Of a DNA stretch of 64,000 nt, positions 33,440-44,239 are shown piece by piece; the stretch's first letter is position 1; each line of letters starts with the position of its first letter. The DNA comes from Gammaproteobacteria bacterium (GTDB lineage: Bacteria; Pseudomonadota; Gammaproteobacteria; Eutrophobiales; Eutrophobiaceae): NCBI GenBank assembly GCA_003250975.1, contig QKIY01000028.1, forward strand, positions 321,248 to 385,247, read 5' to 3'. Under the pieces are notes generated by a model. It saw only the letters and a program-made list of their open reading frames with translations, was not told the DNA's origin and did no database searches. A program made the translations under genes and the position numbers.

Positions 33440-34525
33440 TTATTCATTCAGCGCCGATAGCTGGTCTGCCTGGTATTCATTGATCAGGGGTTCAATAACC
33501 TGGTCCAGGTCACCTTCGAGTATTTCCTCGAGGCTGTAGAGTGAAAGATTGATACGGTGATCAGTAACACGCCCCTGGGGGTAATTATAGGTACGGATAC
33601 GTTCGGAACGATCACCACTACCGACCAGATTGCGGCGGTTCTCGGCCTGTTCGGCTATCTGTTTTTCCCGTTCGGTATTTAACAGCCGCGCCTTGAGTAA
33701 AGACATTGCCCGTGCCCTGTTTTTATGCTGGGAACGCTCATCCTGGCATTCCACAACGATACTGGTGGGCAGGTGGGTAATACGTATGGCGGAATCTGTC
33801 TTGTTGACATGCTGACCTCCGGCACCGGAGGCGCGAAAGGTGTCAATGCGCAGATCTGCAGGGTTGATCTCGATATCTTCAATCTCATCGATCTCAGGCA
33901 TTACGGCGACGGTGCAGGCGGAGGTATGAATTCGGCCCTGAGATTCAGTCTCTGGCACGCGCTGGACACGGTGGGCACCGGATTCAAATTTCAGTCTAGA
34001 ATAAGCCCCCTCGCCGATCACACGCATGATTACCTCGCGGAAACTGCCTGCCAGGTCACCGGGGGAAGAGCTCATGACTTCGATCTTCCAGCCCCTTGCC
34101 TCGGAGTATTTTGAATACATCCGCATCAGGACCCCGGCAAAAAGGGCGGCCTCTTCGCCGCCGGTGCCAGCCCGGATTTCCAGATAGATGTTGCTCTGGT
34201 CGGCAGGGTCTTTGGGTAAAAGCAGGCGCTGTAACTCCAGTTCCAGTTCCTCGTTTTTCTGCTGCGCATGTTGCAGCTCTTCTTCTGCCAGCTGGCGCAG
34301 GTCCCTGTCGGCCTCATTTAGCATATTGCGCGCGGAGAATATATCGTCTTGGTTCTTCCTGTAATCGCTGAAACAGGTGACAACGGGTCTTAGCTCGGCA
34401 TATTCCCTGGACAGGTTGCGGAATTTCTCCTGGTTGCTGATCGTTGAAGGGTCGGCCAGCAGGGCGTCCAGCTCCTGCATGCGCTCTGCTAGAGATTCAA
34501 GTTTTTTTACAAGGGATTCTTTCAT
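33440..34525 (-). CDS. prfA: Peptide chain release factor 1
   Basis: 361 residues. Recognises UAA and UAG and hydrolyses peptidyl-tRNA. The [18 protein letters not shown] segment holds the universal GGQ; the anticodon-like P-x-T region precedes it. The length is normal. It lies between hemA and prmC, the conserved gammaproteobacterial order. Confidence 0.98.
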   Translation of the reverse strand: MKESLVKKLESLAERMQELDALLADPSTISNQEKFRNLSREYAELRPVVTCFSDYRKNQDDIFSARNMLNEADRDLRQLAEEELQHAQQKNEELELELQRLLLPKDPADQSNIYLEIRAGTGGEEAALFAGVLMRMYSKYSEARGWKIEVMSSSPGDLAGSFREVIMRVIGEGAYSRLKFESGAHRVQRVPETESQGRIHTSACTVAVMPEIDEIEDIEINPADLRIDTFRASGAGGQHVNKTDSAIRITHLPTSIVVECQDERSQHKNRARAMSLLKARLLNTEREKQIAEQAENRRNLVGSGDRSERIRTYNYPQGRVTDHRINLSLYSLEEILEGDLDQVIEPLINEYQADQLSALNE

Positions 34526-34584
34526 GACAATTATAAACGAAAAGGCAGTTCAACGGGTGATCCGGATATCAGATAACCGGGACG

Positions 34585-35865
34585 CTATTTGTCTGACTTA
34601 TGGCGGGGTTTGTCCAGCTTAAGATCAAATAGTTCCTGGGCGGCGAGTAGTAGTTCCTTCCGTCCTTCAGTGCCGGCAAGCCGTAGTTGTGTGGTTGGCA
34701 GATGGATCATCTTGTTGGTAAGGGAATGACTGAGTTCCTGTAGTATCTTTTCTGGATCGGCACCGGCACGCAGTTTTTGTCGGGCCTCATTCAGGACATC
34801 CTGGTGTATATCGTTGGCCTGGTCTCTGAGCGCACAGATGGTTGAAACGGCATCAAGCGAATTCAGCCAGTCCATGAAATGGACCACCTGAGTATTAATG
34901 ATCTCCTCGGCCTGTATAGCGGCCTGCTTGCGGTTACGCATGTTTTCCTGGATCACGCCCTGCAGATCATCCACTGTGTACAGGTATATATCATCTAGTT
35001 CACCCGCCTCTGGTTCTATATCGCGGGGGACGGCGATGTCCACCATGAATATCGGTCTATGCTTGCGAGCCTTTATGGCGCGCTCAATTGCTCCCTTACC
35101 CAGGATGGGCAGAGGGCTGGCGGTTGAAGAGAAGACGATGTCCACCTCTGCAAGGTGGCTGGGGATATCAGCCAGTGGAATGGCATAGGCGGAAAATTCC
35201 TGTGCAAGTTTTTGCGATCGTTCCAGCGTGCGGTTTGCGATGATCATGCGTTGCAGGCCATTATCGTGCAAGTGCCTGGCCGCAAGCTCTATCGTCTCGC
35301 CGGCACCGATCAGCAAGGCAGTGCGCTGGGAGAGGTCGCCAAAGATCTGTTGTGCTAGGCGTACCGCAGCGAAGGCCACAGATACCGGATGGGCGCCGAT
35401 CAGGGTGCTGGTGCGGATTTCCTTGGCTACCCGAAAAGAGTGCTGAAATAGCCTGTTCAGGTACTTGCCGATACTGCCGGACCTGACAGCAATCTCGTAG
35501 GCCCGTTTCAACTGCCCGAGGACCTGGGGTTCGCCGAGAACCATTGAATCCAGCCCGGAGGCCACCCGAAGCATGTGTTTGACGGCATTGGCATCCGGGT
35601 GGTGATAGACAAATGGCCTTAACTGCTCCTGCCTGAGCCCGTGATAATCTGAAAACCAGTGAAGCAGGCGGCGCCCGTCAAACTGGTCCAGATTGCAATA
35701 GATCTCGGTCCGGTTACAGGTTGATAATATGGCCGCTTCTGACACCCCTTTCTCATGGGTCAGCTGCGACAAGGCCTCGGGTACGGTCTCATCGACAAAA
35801 CTGATCCTCTCCCGCAGCTCGACGGGGGCGGTAACATGATTAACACCAAAGGCGAGAAGTGACAT
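34585..35865 (-). CDS. hemA: Glutamyl-tRNA reductase
   Basis: First committed enzyme of C5-pathway tetrapyrrole synthesis. 426 residues from the ATG at 35865; a 20-residue upstream extension is not family-like. The N-terminus MSLLAFGVNHVTAPVELRERI is typical. The nucleophilic Cys is in STCNRTE, and LIGAGETIELAARHL is the NADPH-binding domain. It heads the minus-strand hemA-prfA-prmC-moeB unit, with a divergent promoter region of about 205 bp shared with the TPR lipoprotein gene. Confidence 0.97.
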   Translation of the reverse strand: MSLLAFGVNHVTAPVELRERISFVDETVPEALSQLTHEKGVSEAAILSTCNRTEIYCNLDQFDGRRLLHWFSDYHGLRQEQLRPFVYHHPDANAVKHMLRVASGLDSMVLGEPQVLGQLKRAYEIAVRSGSIGKYLNRLFQHSFRVAKEIRTSTLIGAHPVSVAFAAVRLAQQIFGDLSQRTALLIGAGETIELAARHLHDNGLQRMIIANRTLERSQKLAQEFSAYAIPLADIPSHLAEVDIVFSSTASPLPILGKGAIERAIKARKHRPIFMVDIAVPRDIEPEAGELDDIYLYTVDDLQGVIQENMRNRKQAAIQAEEIINTQVVHFMDWLNSLDAVSTICALRDQANDIHQDVLNEARQKLRAGADPEKILQELSHSLTNKMIHLPTTQLRLAGTEGRKELLLAAQELFDLKLDKPRHKSDK

Positions 35866-36070
35866 ACAATCCGGTAATCTAGTGATACTTAATAAAATTC
35901 TGAGCGAAGCTCCGCCGGAAAACAAGTGATTTTGCGCATTGCATCTTAGTAAAGACCGGGATTAGGTGCTAGGATAAAAAACAGTATTTTCAAACAGTTT
36001 GCTGGGACAGGGAACGAACTCCACAGGCTGTGGGTCAACCTCTCTGACTTAAACCAAGACACATTATATT

Positions 36071-37852
36071 ATGTATAAAATTTTTGCTTTATGCCCCCGG
36101 AGGATAATTTTCCGGATTTTACCCTTTCTGCTGCTTCTCTTGGCGGCTGGCTGCGGTGGGCTGCCTTGGCAACAGACAGATACCGGGACACAGGCAATGC
36201 CACCCGACAGCATCGGAGAACAGCCATCGGACATATCCGTCCAACCAGTACCGGTAAGGCCTAGGGTTGAGCTTAGCCAGGAGATCCTTTACAAACTTCT
36301 CGTGGCGGAGGTGGCCGGCCAGCGTGGACACCTGGATATCTCTGTCCGCAATTACCTGGAGGTGGCCGAGGAAACCCGTGATCCGGAGGTCGCTAGCCGG
36401 GCCACCCGGATAGCCGTCTATGCCAGGGATGACGAGGCGGCCTTCAAGGCCGCAACAATATGGGCCAGCCTGGATCCATCTAATATCGATGCGCACCAAG
36501 TGCTGGCTGTGCTGGCAGTGCGCAAGGGTAATCTGGATACGGCCATGCGCCATTTCGAGATTATTCTGGGCCAGTCCGCAGGCGCCATAGATCAGAAACT
36601 CTGGGTGATCGCCAATCTGCTGGGCAAGGAGGAAGACCAGGAAAACGTAAAACGGGTCATGGAGCGTCTAATGCAGGCACACCAGGATGACCCGGAAGCG
36701 CTTTATGCCTACGCCCACGTCATGTCACGGATGGGGGATGACGAGAAGGCGCGCGACATTCTCAGGCATCTGCTGGAGATTGTGCCCGATAATGTCAACG
36801 CCAATATCAGTTATGTCACCCTGTTGCATAAGGCTGGAGAAACCGAGGCTGCCCTGATCTGGTTGCAGAAATCGATCAAAAAGAATCCGGATAATTTTGA
36901 TCTGCGACTGTTTTACGCACGCTTTTTAACAGATATCAAATACTACGCAGAGGCTAAGACACAGTTCGGAAAACTCTATAAGGAGGCCCCGGAAAATATA
37001 GACGTACTTTATGCTCTGGGACTGCTGCACCTGCAGGACAATGAACTGGACCAGGCTGAATTCTATTTTGCAAAATTGTCGGAACTGGGAGAGCGCACGG
37101 AGGAGACCAGTTACTATCTGGGTCGTATTGCCGAAGAAAATGCTGACTACGAACGCGCCATCATATGGTATGGCAACCTTAAGCCTGATGGCAGTAATTA
37201 TTTTGATGCCCAGGTACGTATAGGTTTTATCATGGGCAAACAGGGCATGCTTGATGAGGCGCTTGAGCATCTTCGCAGTATCCGCAGCCAGACCCCTGAA
37301 CAAAAAACCATACAGGTGCAGGCCGAAGGCGAACTTCTGATCACGGAAAAGCGTTACGAAGAGGCCATGAAGGTCTATGACCTTGCGCTTGAGAATAACT
37401 ATAATCTCGACCTGCTTTATTCTAGGGCCATGCTGGCTGAAAAAATGGATCGGCTGGATGTTCTGGAAAATGACCTGCGGGCGATTATCGAAAGGGATCC
37501 CACCCATGTACAGGCGCTGAATGCACTGGGTTATACTCTGGCGGACCGCACGGATCGTTATGAGGAGGCCCTCGAGCTGATCCAGATGGCATTGGAACTG
37601 AAACCCAATGATTTTTATATCCTGGATAGCATGGGGTGGGTCCTGTATCGCATGGGCAGGCTGGATGAATCCGTGGACTATCTCAAGCGTGCCTTACAGT
37701 TACGCGCAGACCCCGAGATCGCTGCGCATCTCGGCGAAGTGCTCTGGGTCAAGGGCGACAAGGAAGCTGCGCGCAAGATCTGGGAAACCGCATTGCAGGA
37801 AACCCCGGAAGACAGCCACCTGCTGGATGTGATCAAGCGTTTCAATCCGTGA
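36071..37852 (+). CDS. TPR-repeat lipoprotein
   Basis: 593 residues. The signal ends in LAAGC, a lipobox, so it is probably lipid-anchored in the envelope. The rest is a long array of tetratricopeptide repeats, for example ALYAYAHVMSRMGDDEKARD, LLYSRAMLAEKMDRLDVLE and LDSMGWVLYRMGRLDESVDY. A TPR lipoprotein directly before lolB is conserved in many gammaproteobacteria. The role is probably scaffold-like. Its stop overlaps the lolB GTG (GTGA), indicating coupling. Confidence 0.9.
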   Translation: MYKIFALCPRRIIFRILPFLLLLLAAGCGGLPWQQTDTGTQAMPPDSIGEQPSDISVQPVPVRPRVELSQEILYKLLVAEVAGQRGHLDISVRNYLEVAEETRDPEVASRATRIAVYARDDEAAFKAATIWASLDPSNIDAHQVLAVLAVRKGNLDTAMRHFEIILGQSAGAIDQKLWVIANLLGKEEDQENVKRVMERLMQAHQDDPEALYAYAHVMSRMGDDEKARDILRHLLEIVPDNVNANISYVTLLHKAGETEAALIWLQKSIKKNPDNFDLRLFYARFLTDIKYYAEAKTQFGKLYKEAPENIDVLYALGLLHLQDNELDQAEFYFAKLSELGERTEETSYYLGRIAEENADYERAIIWYGNLKPDGSNYFDAQVRIGFIMGKQGMLDEALEHLRSIRSQTPEQKTIQVQAEGELLITEKRYEEAMKVYDLALENNYNLDLLYSRAMLAEKMDRLDVLENDLRAIIERDPTHVQALNALGYTLADRTDRYEEALELIQMALELKPNDFYILDSMGWVLYRMGRLDESVDYLKRALQLRADPEIAAHLGEVLWVKGDKEAARKIWETALQETPEDSHLLDVIKRFNP

Positions 37853-38442
37853 TAAGACCCCTTCTTTATTTACTGGCCATGTTGTTGGCCGGTTGTGCCG
37901 TCAGCCCCTTACAAACCACTACAGCAATTGATACCAGGGCCTGGGAACTCAGGCAGTCGGCATTAAGGCAATTAGAGCGATGGTCGATAAAGGGCCGCAT
38001 GGCCTTTAATACCGACAAAGAAAGCTGGACGGTTACATTACACTGGCAAAAAGAGGCGGACAGGTTCCAGATCCGGATGATTGCCCCCCTCGGCCAGGGG
38101 ACCTGGGAGCTGACAGGTGATCAGAGCCATGTCCGGTTGACGACGGAAGATAATGAGCAATATGAAGCTGTCAACGCAGAGGCCCTGTTACGCCAAACTC
38201 TGGGTTGGGAGCTCCCCTTGCAGGGTCTGGAATACTGGATCAGGGGGATCCCGCAACCTGACATCCCTATGGAGCAGATTGCCTTTGACAGGCAGGGCCG
38301 TATGATCAATCTGCAACAGGCAGGCTGGCAGATCACCATCCTGAAGTATGACAATATTGGGGGCACTGACCTGCCCGGTAAAGTATATATGTCCAATGAT
38401 CATTTCACGCTGAAACTGGTAATAAAGGACTGGCAAACTTGA
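37849..38442 (+). CDS. lolB: Outer-membrane lipoprotein receptor LolB
   Basis: 197 residues. Receives lipoproteins from LolA and inserts them into the outer membrane. The lipobox is LLAGC (Cys16). RWSIKGRMAFNTDKESWTVTLHWQ and the central GxxxxxELTGDQ region are LolB-like. GTG is the start, overlapping the previous stop. The next gene ispE starts with TTG overlapping this stop (TTGA). Confidence 0.93.
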   Translation: MIRPLLYLLAMLLAGCAVSPLQTTTAIDTRAWELRQSALRQLERWSIKGRMAFNTDKESWTVTLHWQKEADRFQIRMIAPLGQGTWELTGDQSHVRLTTEDNEQYEAVNAEALLRQTLGWELPLQGLEYWIRGIPQPDIPMEQIAFDRQGRMINLQQAGWQITILKYDNIGGTDLPGKVYMSNDHFTLKLVIKDWQT

Positions 38443-39293
38443 AGTCAGGCAACTGGCCGGCACCGGCCAAACTCAATCTTTTCCTACATGTCACCGGCCG
38501 CCGCGCAGATGGTTACCATGAATTGCAGACCCTGTTCCAGTTCATTGACTACTGTGACCTGCTGGACTTTACACACCGCAACGATGGCAAGATTACCCGG
38601 CAGACGAGCTATACGGATATTCCCTACGCTCAGGACCTGACTATCCGTGCCGCGCAGGCATTACAGGCCGAAACGGGGAGCCGACAGGGCGTGGAGATTC
38701 ACATAGAGAAGCGTTTGCCGATGGGGGGCGGGCTGGGGGGTGGCAGTTCCGATGCCGCCACGGTCCTGGTTGCTCTGAACCGGATCTGGTCTCTTGGCCT
38801 TTCACAGCAAAGGCTGGCTAAAATCGGGCTCGGGCTGGGAGCGGATATTCCCATTTTCATTCACGGTCATGCAGCCTGGGCTGAGGGTGTAGGGGAAAGA
38901 TTGACGGCCGTGGAACCCGGCGAGCCTTGGTACCTGATTATTTGTCCAGATTGCCATATCTCCACGGCAGAGATATTTGCCGCCGAGGATTTGACACGTA
39001 ATACACCTGCAATCACAATACGCGACTTCCTGAGGTCAGGCGGCCATAATGACTGTGAAGCGGTGGTACGGCGCCTCTACCCGGAGGTTGGCGAGGCCCT
39101 TGAGTGGCTGGGCCAGTTTGCCAGGGCGCAGATGACGGGGACCGGTGCCTGTATTTTTGCCGGATTTGATAACCAGGCCGAGGCAGAGGACCTGTGCAGT
39201 AAATTACCGGGAAACTGGCGGAGTTTCGTTGCCCGGGGGACAAACCGCTCTCCCTTGCTGGACAGGCTGGCGGAGGAGGAGCATCAGGATTGA
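38439..39293 (+). CDS. ispE: 4-diphosphocytidyl-2-C-methyl-D-erythritol kinase
   Basis: GHMP kinase of the MEP isoprenoid pathway, 284 residues. PAPAKLNLFLHVTGRRADGYHEL is the substrate motif, PMGGGLGGGSSDAA is the ATP loop, and TGTGACIFA is the third GHMP motif. The TTG start overlaps the lolB stop, so translation is coupled. tRNA-Gln follows after ten bases. Confidence 0.96.
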   Translation: MKSGNWPAPAKLNLFLHVTGRRADGYHELQTLFQFIDYCDLLDFTHRNDGKITRQTSYTDIPYAQDLTIRAAQALQAETGSRQGVEIHIEKRLPMGGGLGGGSSDAATVLVALNRIWSLGLSQQRLAKIGLGLGADIPIFIHGHAAWAEGVGERLTAVEPGEPWYLIICPDCHISTAEIFAAEDLTRNTPAITIRDFLRSGGHNDCEAVVRRLYPEVGEALEWLGQFARAQMTGTGACIFAGFDNQAEAEDLCSKLPGNWRSFVARGTNRSPLLDRLAEEEHQD

Positions 39294-39303
39294 ACAGGTT
39301 AAT

Positions 39304-39380
39304 TGGGGTGTAGCCAAGTTGGTTAAGGCACGGGGTTTTGATCCCCGCATTCCCAGGTTCGAATCCTGGCACCCCAGCCA
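39304..39380 (+). tRNA. tRNA-Gln (anticodon TTG)
   Basis: 77 nt with encoded CCA. The acceptor TGGGGTG pairs with CACCCCA. The anticodon arm CGGGG-TTTTGAT-CCCCG gives TTG. The T arm is CCAGG-TTCGAAT-CCTGG. The ispE-tRNA-Gln-prs order is conserved in many gammaproteobacteria. Confidence 0.97.
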
Positions 39381-39500
39381 TTATGCGAATTTACTGGAGA
39401 CCCTGACGTTACAAGAAAAAAAGGGGATCTGTATACATAACTTGTCGAGGGGTCTGGAGAAATCCGGGAACCGGCTAGAGTAACAAACACCGGGAACGTT

Positions 39501-40454
39501 ATGTCATTAGCCAATTTGATGCTTTTTACGGGTAACGCCAATCCGCGCCTGGCGCTGGATATTGCCGGTTGCCTGAATATGCCTCTGGGTAAGATTAATG
39601 TCGGTCGCTTCAGCGACGGCGAGATCATGGTTGACATTGGCGAGAATGTGCGTGGGCGCGATATCTATATCATCCAGTCCATCTGTACGCCAGCCAACGA
39701 CAACCTGATGGAATTACTGGTTATGACCGACGCCATGCGGCGGGCCTCCGCGGCAAGGATTACCGCTGTAATTCCCTATATGGGATATGCCAGGCAGGAT
39801 AGGCGCACGCGTTCGGCGCGCGTACCGATTACGGCAAAGGTCGTGGCCAATATGATCGCGGTGGCGGGTGTGGACCGGGTGCTAACAGTAGATCTGCATG
39901 CGGATCAGATCCAGGGTTTTTTTGATATCCCGTTGGATAATGTGTATTCCTCCCCAGTATTGCTGGGGGATATATGGAAGCATGAATACCCCAACCTGGT
40001 GGTGGTGTCGCCGGACGTGGGTGGCGTGGTCAGGGCGCGGGCCCTGGCAAAGCGGCTGGATGATACCGAACTGGCTATCATCGACAAGCGTCGTCCCCGC
40101 CCCAATGCGTCCGAGGTCATGAACATCATCGGTGATGTGGAAGATCGCACCTGTGTCATTATCGATGACCTGGTGGATACCGCGGGGACGTTGTGTAATG
40201 CAGCCGGCGCGCTGAAGAAAAACGGGGCGCAAAAGGTAGTGGCTTATTGCACGCATCCTGTCCTTTCAGGGAATGCAGTGAAGAACATTGAGGCATCGCA
40301 ACTGGATGAGCTGGTGGTTACCGATACCATCCCCCTGCGATCCGAGGCTGCCACCTGCAGCCGTATCAGGCAACTAAGCGTTGCCGCCATGCTGGCTGAA
40401 AGTGTTCGCCGTGTTAATGAGGGCGAGTCACTCAGCTCCATGTTTGTAGACTGA
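39501..40454 (+). CDS. prs: Ribose-phosphate pyrophosphokinase
   Basis: Makes PRPP from ribose-5-phosphate and ATP. 317 residues. [12 protein letters not shown], the flexible-loop region [31 protein letters not shown] (metal-binding) and the PRPP-binding loop [13 protein letters not shown] are all present. It also supplies PRPP for the trp and pur enzymes encoded elsewhere in this window. Confidence 0.98.
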   Translation: MSLANLMLFTGNANPRLALDIAGCLNMPLGKINVGRFSDGEIMVDIGENVRGRDIYIIQSICTPANDNLMELLVMTDAMRRASAARITAVIPYMGYARQDRRTRSARVPITAKVVANMIAVAGVDRVLTVDLHADQIQGFFDIPLDNVYSSPVLLGDIWKHEYPNLVVVSPDVGGVVRARALAKRLDDTELAIIDKRRPRPNASEVMNIIGDVEDRTCVIIDDLVDTAGTLCNAAGALKKNGAQKVVAYCTHPVLSGNAVKNIEASQLDELVVTDTIPLRSEAATCSRIRQLSVAAMLAESVRRVNEGESLSSMFVD

Positions 40455-40497
40455 GATTTGACAGAATTTCAGAGGGAGCCCCCCTCCTGATAATACG

Positions 40498-40518
40498 GCA
40501 TGCGAAGCATGCTTTTTT
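40498..40518 (+). terminator. Rho-independent terminator after prs
   Basis: GCATGC, GAA, GCATGC and six T. A second hairpin, AACACC to GGTGTT (40530-40549), lies in the rplY leader. Confidence 0.82.
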
Positions 40519-40584
40519 AAACTGGGAATAACACCTGGTCGCGGGTGTTGTTTCTGTAATTAAACATAGAAAAGGAGCAGTAAA

Positions 40585-41289
40585 ATGCACGAATTTGATC
40601 TTACTGCCGAGCTGCGTGAAGATTCAGGTCGAGGTGCGAGCCGCCGCCTGCGCAAAGCCGGCAAATTACCGGGTATCCTTTATGGCGGGGACAAGGAGGC
40701 TACGCCTATTGCCCTGAACCATGATGATGTTTTTCATCACCTCGAACACGAGGTCTTTTATTCCCATATACTTAATCTCACTATTGGCAAGGACAAACAG
40801 AAGGTGGTCCTCAAGGATCTGCAACGCCATCCCTACAAGCCCAATATCCTACATATTGATCTGCAGCGCGTGAGTGATAAGGAAAAACTGACTATGCGCG
40901 TCCCACTGCACTTCATTAATGAAGAGAAGTGTATCGGTGTCAAGCAGGGTGGTGGTGTCGTCAGCCATAACATGACTGAGCTAGAAATCAGCTGTCTGCC
41001 GAAAGATCTGCCGGAGTTCATCGAGATTGACGTGCTTAATCTCAATGTCGGCGATGCCATACATATTGAAGATCTGCAGTTACCTGAAGGCGTACAGTCC
41101 TATGCCATGGAACATGGCGGAGACGGATCAGCGCCTGTTGTCTCCGTCCATATGCCACGCGTGATGATTGAGGAAGAAGAGTTGGGTGAGGTAGAGGAAG
41201 AAGAAGCAGAGGCCGCCGCTGCCGAGGAAGAAGAAGTCAAGAAGGCCGCACCCACCGAGGACAAGAAGGACGAGGAGTCCGAGGACTAA
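40585..41289 (+). CDS. rplY: 50S ribosomal protein L25/general stress protein Ctc
   Basis: 234 residues. An L25 5S-rRNA-binding domain (about 1-95, with RGASRRLRKAGKLPGILYG) is followed by the TL5/Ctc C-terminal domain and then an acidic tail of about 35 residues rich in Glu. It is the long Ctc form. AGGAG lies seven bases before the ATG. The pth gene follows, the usual prs-rplY-pth-ychF order. Confidence 0.96.
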   Translation: MHEFDLTAELREDSGRGASRRLRKAGKLPGILYGGDKEATPIALNHDDVFHHLEHEVFYSHILNLTIGKDKQKVVLKDLQRHPYKPNILHIDLQRVSDKEKLTMRVPLHFINEEKCIGVKQGGGVVSHNMTELEISCLPKDLPEFIEIDVLNLNVGDAIHIEDLQLPEGVQSYAMEHGGDGSAPVVSVHMPRVMIEEEELGEVEEEEAEAAAAEEEEVKKAAPTEDKKDEESED

Positions 41290-41313
41290 CCATCCTGCTG
41301 ACCGACATTTATC

Positions 41314-41943
41314 GTGTCATCAATTATAAAACTTGTTGTGGGCCTGGGTAATCCGGGCCCCGAACATTTATTAACGCGTCATAATGCTGGTTTCTGGTTT
41401 GCCGACATGCTGGCTGAGAGGTATTCACTGACCTTTCACCATGAATCAAAATTTTATGCCGAGATTGCACGTCTTAATGCAGAGGGCATGGATTGTTATG
41501 TATGCAAGCCTATGACGTTCATGAACAACAGTGGTCAAGCAGTTCAGGCCATCGCTGCATTCTACAAATTAAAGCCCGAAGAGATCCTCGTAGTACATGA
41601 CGATATCGACCTGGCCGCGGGTGTAGTGCGAGTCAAAACAGGCGGTGGTCACGGCGGTAATAATGGCCTGCGCGACATTATCGAAAAACTGGGAACAAAT
41701 GACTTCAGTCGCATCCGGCTTGGTATCGGACACCCTGGTGACAGCAGCCAGGTCGTCAATTATGTTCTCTGCAAGCCCAGCGCAGAAGACCAGGAAAAGA
41801 TCTTGGACGCTGTCAGCGAGGTTATGATGTTGTTGCCACAGATAATCAATGGAGAGATACAAAAGGCGATGACGGAGCTGCACACGAAACAGAAACAAGC
41901 CACAGAAAACAAGATACAAGATGATGAAAACAATAATAACTGA
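41314..41943 (+). CDS. pth: Peptidyl-tRNA hydrolase
   Basis: Releases tRNA from drop-off peptidyl-tRNA. 209 residues, with a GTG start inferred from the conserved N-terminus VVGLGNPGPEHLLTRHNAGF holding the catalytic His. KPMTFMNNSG and DDIDLAAGVVRVKTGGGHGGNNGL are family blocks. The C-terminal ~20 residues are polar and Asn-rich, longer than usual. Confidence 0.97.
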   Translation: MSSIIKLVVGLGNPGPEHLLTRHNAGFWFADMLAERYSLTFHHESKFYAEIARLNAEGMDCYVCKPMTFMNNSGQAVQAIAAFYKLKPEEILVVHDDIDLAAGVVRVKTGGGHGGNNGLRDIIEKLGTNDFSRIRLGIGHPGDSSQVVNYVLCKPSAEDQEKILDAVSEVMMLLPQIINGEIQKAMTELHTKQKQATENKIQDDENNNN

Positions 41944-41991
41944 TTCCTCATTTTATTGTGTCTTGATGCTTGTAGCTTTTGGCTGAAGTTT

Positions 41992-43083
41992 ATGGGCTTC
42001 AAATGCGGAATTGTCGGCTTGCCGAATGTAGGTAAATCCACCTTGTTCAACGCTCTGACCAATTCCGGAATCGATGCGGAGAATTATCCTTTCTGCACTA
42101 TTGATCCCAATGTCGGTATCGTTCCCGTGCCTGATCCGCGCCTGCAGCAACTGGCGGAGATCGTTAAGCCCGCGAAGGTCGTACCTGCACATATGGAGTT
42201 CGTGGATATCGCAGGGCTTGTGGAAGGTGCCTCGAAGGGTGAAGGTCTGGGTAACAAGTTCCTCGCCCACATACGCGAGACACATGCCATTGCCCAGGTA
42301 GTACGCTGTTTTGAGAACGACAATGTCGTCCACGTGGCAGGCAAGGTCGATCCCCTGTCTGATATCGAGGTCATCAATACCGAACTCTGCCTGGCCGACC
42401 AGGAAACGGTGGAGCGGGCCTTGCAGAAGAGCACAAAGCAGGCTCGCAGTGGTGACAAGGAGGGTAAAAAGCTACAGGCTATTTTGGAAAAGGTCATGGC
42501 CCATCTCGACCAGGGTCAGCCGGTACGCTCGCTAGCACTGAACGAGGAAGAGCAAGTCGCTGTCAAAGCGCTGCAACTCCTTACCGACAAGCCAACACTG
42601 TATATCGCGAATGTCGAGGAGGACGGGATAGAGGACAACCCCTGGCTGGAAAGGCTTCGTGCGCTTGCGGCGGCCGAGGGATCGGAGGTCATCCCGGTGT
42701 GTGCGGCGATCGAGTCCGAGATTGCCGAACTGGATGAGGAAAGCAAGCTGGAATTCCTTGAATCCATCGGCCTGCACGAACCGGGACTGAACCGCATTAT
42801 CCGGGCCGGTTTCGAGCTACTCGGTCTGCAAACCTTTTTCACGGCCGGGCCGAAAGAGGTAAGGGCCTGGACTATCCGGGTCGGAGATACCGCGCCCAGG
42901 GCTGCCGGAGTAATCCACAGTGATTTTGAACGAGGTTTTATCCGCGCCGAGGTCGTGGCCTTTGATGATTACATCAGCTACGGTGGTGAACAGGGTGCCA
43001 AAGAGGCTGGCAAGTGGCGTTCGGAAGGCAAGGAATATATTGTCCAAGATGGTGATGTCATCTTGTTCCGCTTTAATGTCTGA
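41992..43083 (+). CDS. ychF: Ribosome-binding ATPase YchF
   Basis: 363 residues from ATG at 41992; an in-frame upstream ATG at 41956 adds an unusual 12-residue leader. [23 protein letters not shown] is the P loop. The G4 position reads NVEE rather than NKxD, as in YchF proteins, which hydrolyse ATP. A coiled coil (about 130-200) and C-terminal TGS domain ([20 protein letters not shown]) complete the family. Confidence 0.96.
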   Translation: MGFKCGIVGLPNVGKSTLFNALTNSGIDAENYPFCTIDPNVGIVPVPDPRLQQLAEIVKPAKVVPAHMEFVDIAGLVEGASKGEGLGNKFLAHIRETHAIAQVVRCFENDNVVHVAGKVDPLSDIEVINTELCLADQETVERALQKSTKQARSGDKEGKKLQAILEKVMAHLDQGQPVRSLALNEEEQVAVKALQLLTDKPTLYIANVEEDGIEDNPWLERLRALAAAEGSEVIPVCAAIESEIAELDEESKLEFLESIGLHEPGLNRIIRAGFELLGLQTFFTAGPKEVRAWTIRVGDTAPRAAGVIHSDFERGFIRAEVVAFDDYISYGGEQGAKEAGKWRSEGKEYIVQDGDVILFRFNV

Positions 43084-43113
43084 AAATCAGTTCATACGCG
43101 TTACAATCTGATC

Positions 43114-43758
43114 ATGAGTAACGAAGCCTTACGCCAGGAGATTATTAGCATAGTCGGGCGATTCAATAGCTCCGGCCTGAGCTTTGGCTGTTCCGGCAAT
43201 CTCAGCGCACGCTCCGCTCAGGGTTTTCTGATTACTCCCACCGGGGTCCCGTACGATAATCTCGGAACAGAGGATATAATCGAGCTTGATTACGCAGGAA
43301 ACGTGATCGACGGGACTTTAAAACCGTCCAGCGAGTGGCCCATGCATCGTGGAATCTACCAGGCACGCGAAGACATCAACGCGATCGCGCATGTACACTC
43401 ACCTTACGCCACGGCAGTGGCCTGTACTCGCCAACCAATCCCGGCATTTCACTATATGGTTACCATCCTGGGCAGTGATTCGATACCCTGTGCTGATTAT
43501 GCGACCTTCGGAACGGAGGAACTGGCTGAAAACGCCGTCATTGCCATGGAGGATAGTATGGCCTGTTTACTCGCGAACCACGGGCAGGTCGCAGTAGGTG
43601 AAGATCTGGCCATGGCATTTCAATATGCCGGTGAAGTAGAAAACCTTGCCCGCCAGTTTATCCTCAGTCTCCAGGCTGGTGGCCCTGTCCTGCTCAGTGA
43701 AGATGAAATGAAGATGAATATCGAGAAATTCAAGACCTACGGCAAACAGGACCGGTGA
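43114..43758 (+). CDS. Class II aldolase/adducin family protein
   Basis: 214 residues, size and fold pattern of L-fuculose/L-ribulose-phosphate aldolases. The zinc site is visible as E73 in SSEWPMHRGIY, His residues in AHVHSPYA and a third His in LLANHGQVAVGE. Some members are epimerases or decarboxylases, so the substrate is open. It follows ychF with a 30-bp gap and precedes a VOC-fold gene by nine bases. Confidence 0.88.
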   Translation: MSNEALRQEIISIVGRFNSSGLSFGCSGNLSARSAQGFLITPTGVPYDNLGTEDIIELDYAGNVIDGTLKPSSEWPMHRGIYQAREDINAIAHVHSPYATAVACTRQPIPAFHYMVTILGSDSIPCADYATFGTEELAENAVIAMEDSMACLLANHGQVAVGEDLAMAFQYAGEVENLARQFILSLQAGGPVLLSEDEMKMNIEKFKTYGKQDR

Positions 43759-43767
43759 TCAGTTTTC

Positions 43768-44196
43768 ATGCCTGATACATTACACCCTTTCCATCTTGCC
43801 ATACCGGTTCTGAATATTGCCGAAACCCGAAGGTTTTATGTCGAATTACTCGGTTGCAAGGTAGGGCGAGAGGCCGAACGATGGATTGATTTTGATTTCT
43901 TTGGTCACCAGGTTTCAGCACATGTCAGGCCGGACGAGATTTCGCAGATACTCACGAATCCCGTCGATGGTGAACAGGTGCCGGTACGTCACTTTGGGAT
44001 CGTCATGAACTGGGAGGACTGGCAGGCTTTTAGAGAACGACTGAACAGTATGGGTATGGAGTATCTCATTAAACCCACTATCCGATTTAAGGATAAGGCC
44101 GGTGAACAGGCCACGCTATTTATCAGGGATCCCAGTGGAAATGCCCTGGAGTTCAAATCGTTCAAAAATAATGCGAACCTGTTTGCGAGGGACTGA
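43768..44196 (+). CDS. VOC-fold (glyoxalase/dioxygenase-like) protein
   Basis: 142 residues with paired beta-alpha-beta-beta-beta modules. HLAIPVLNIAETRRFYVELLGC is module one and RHFGIVMNWEDWQ plus FIRDPSGNALEFKSF is module two. His9 and the C-terminal Glu are the probable metal ligands. The reaction is not deducible. It sits close behind the aldolase-like gene, so the two may be co-transcribed. Confidence 0.85.
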   Translation: MPDTLHPFHLAIPVLNIAETRRFYVELLGCKVGREAERWIDFDFFGHQVSAHVRPDEISQILTNPVDGEQVPVRHFGIVMNWEDWQAFRERLNSMGMEYLIKPTIRFKDKAGEQATLFIRDPSGNALEFKSFKNNANLFARD

Positions 44197-44239
44197 ACAC
44201 AGGGTGTGGCTATGAAAACACCATTTTGTTGAACAAACC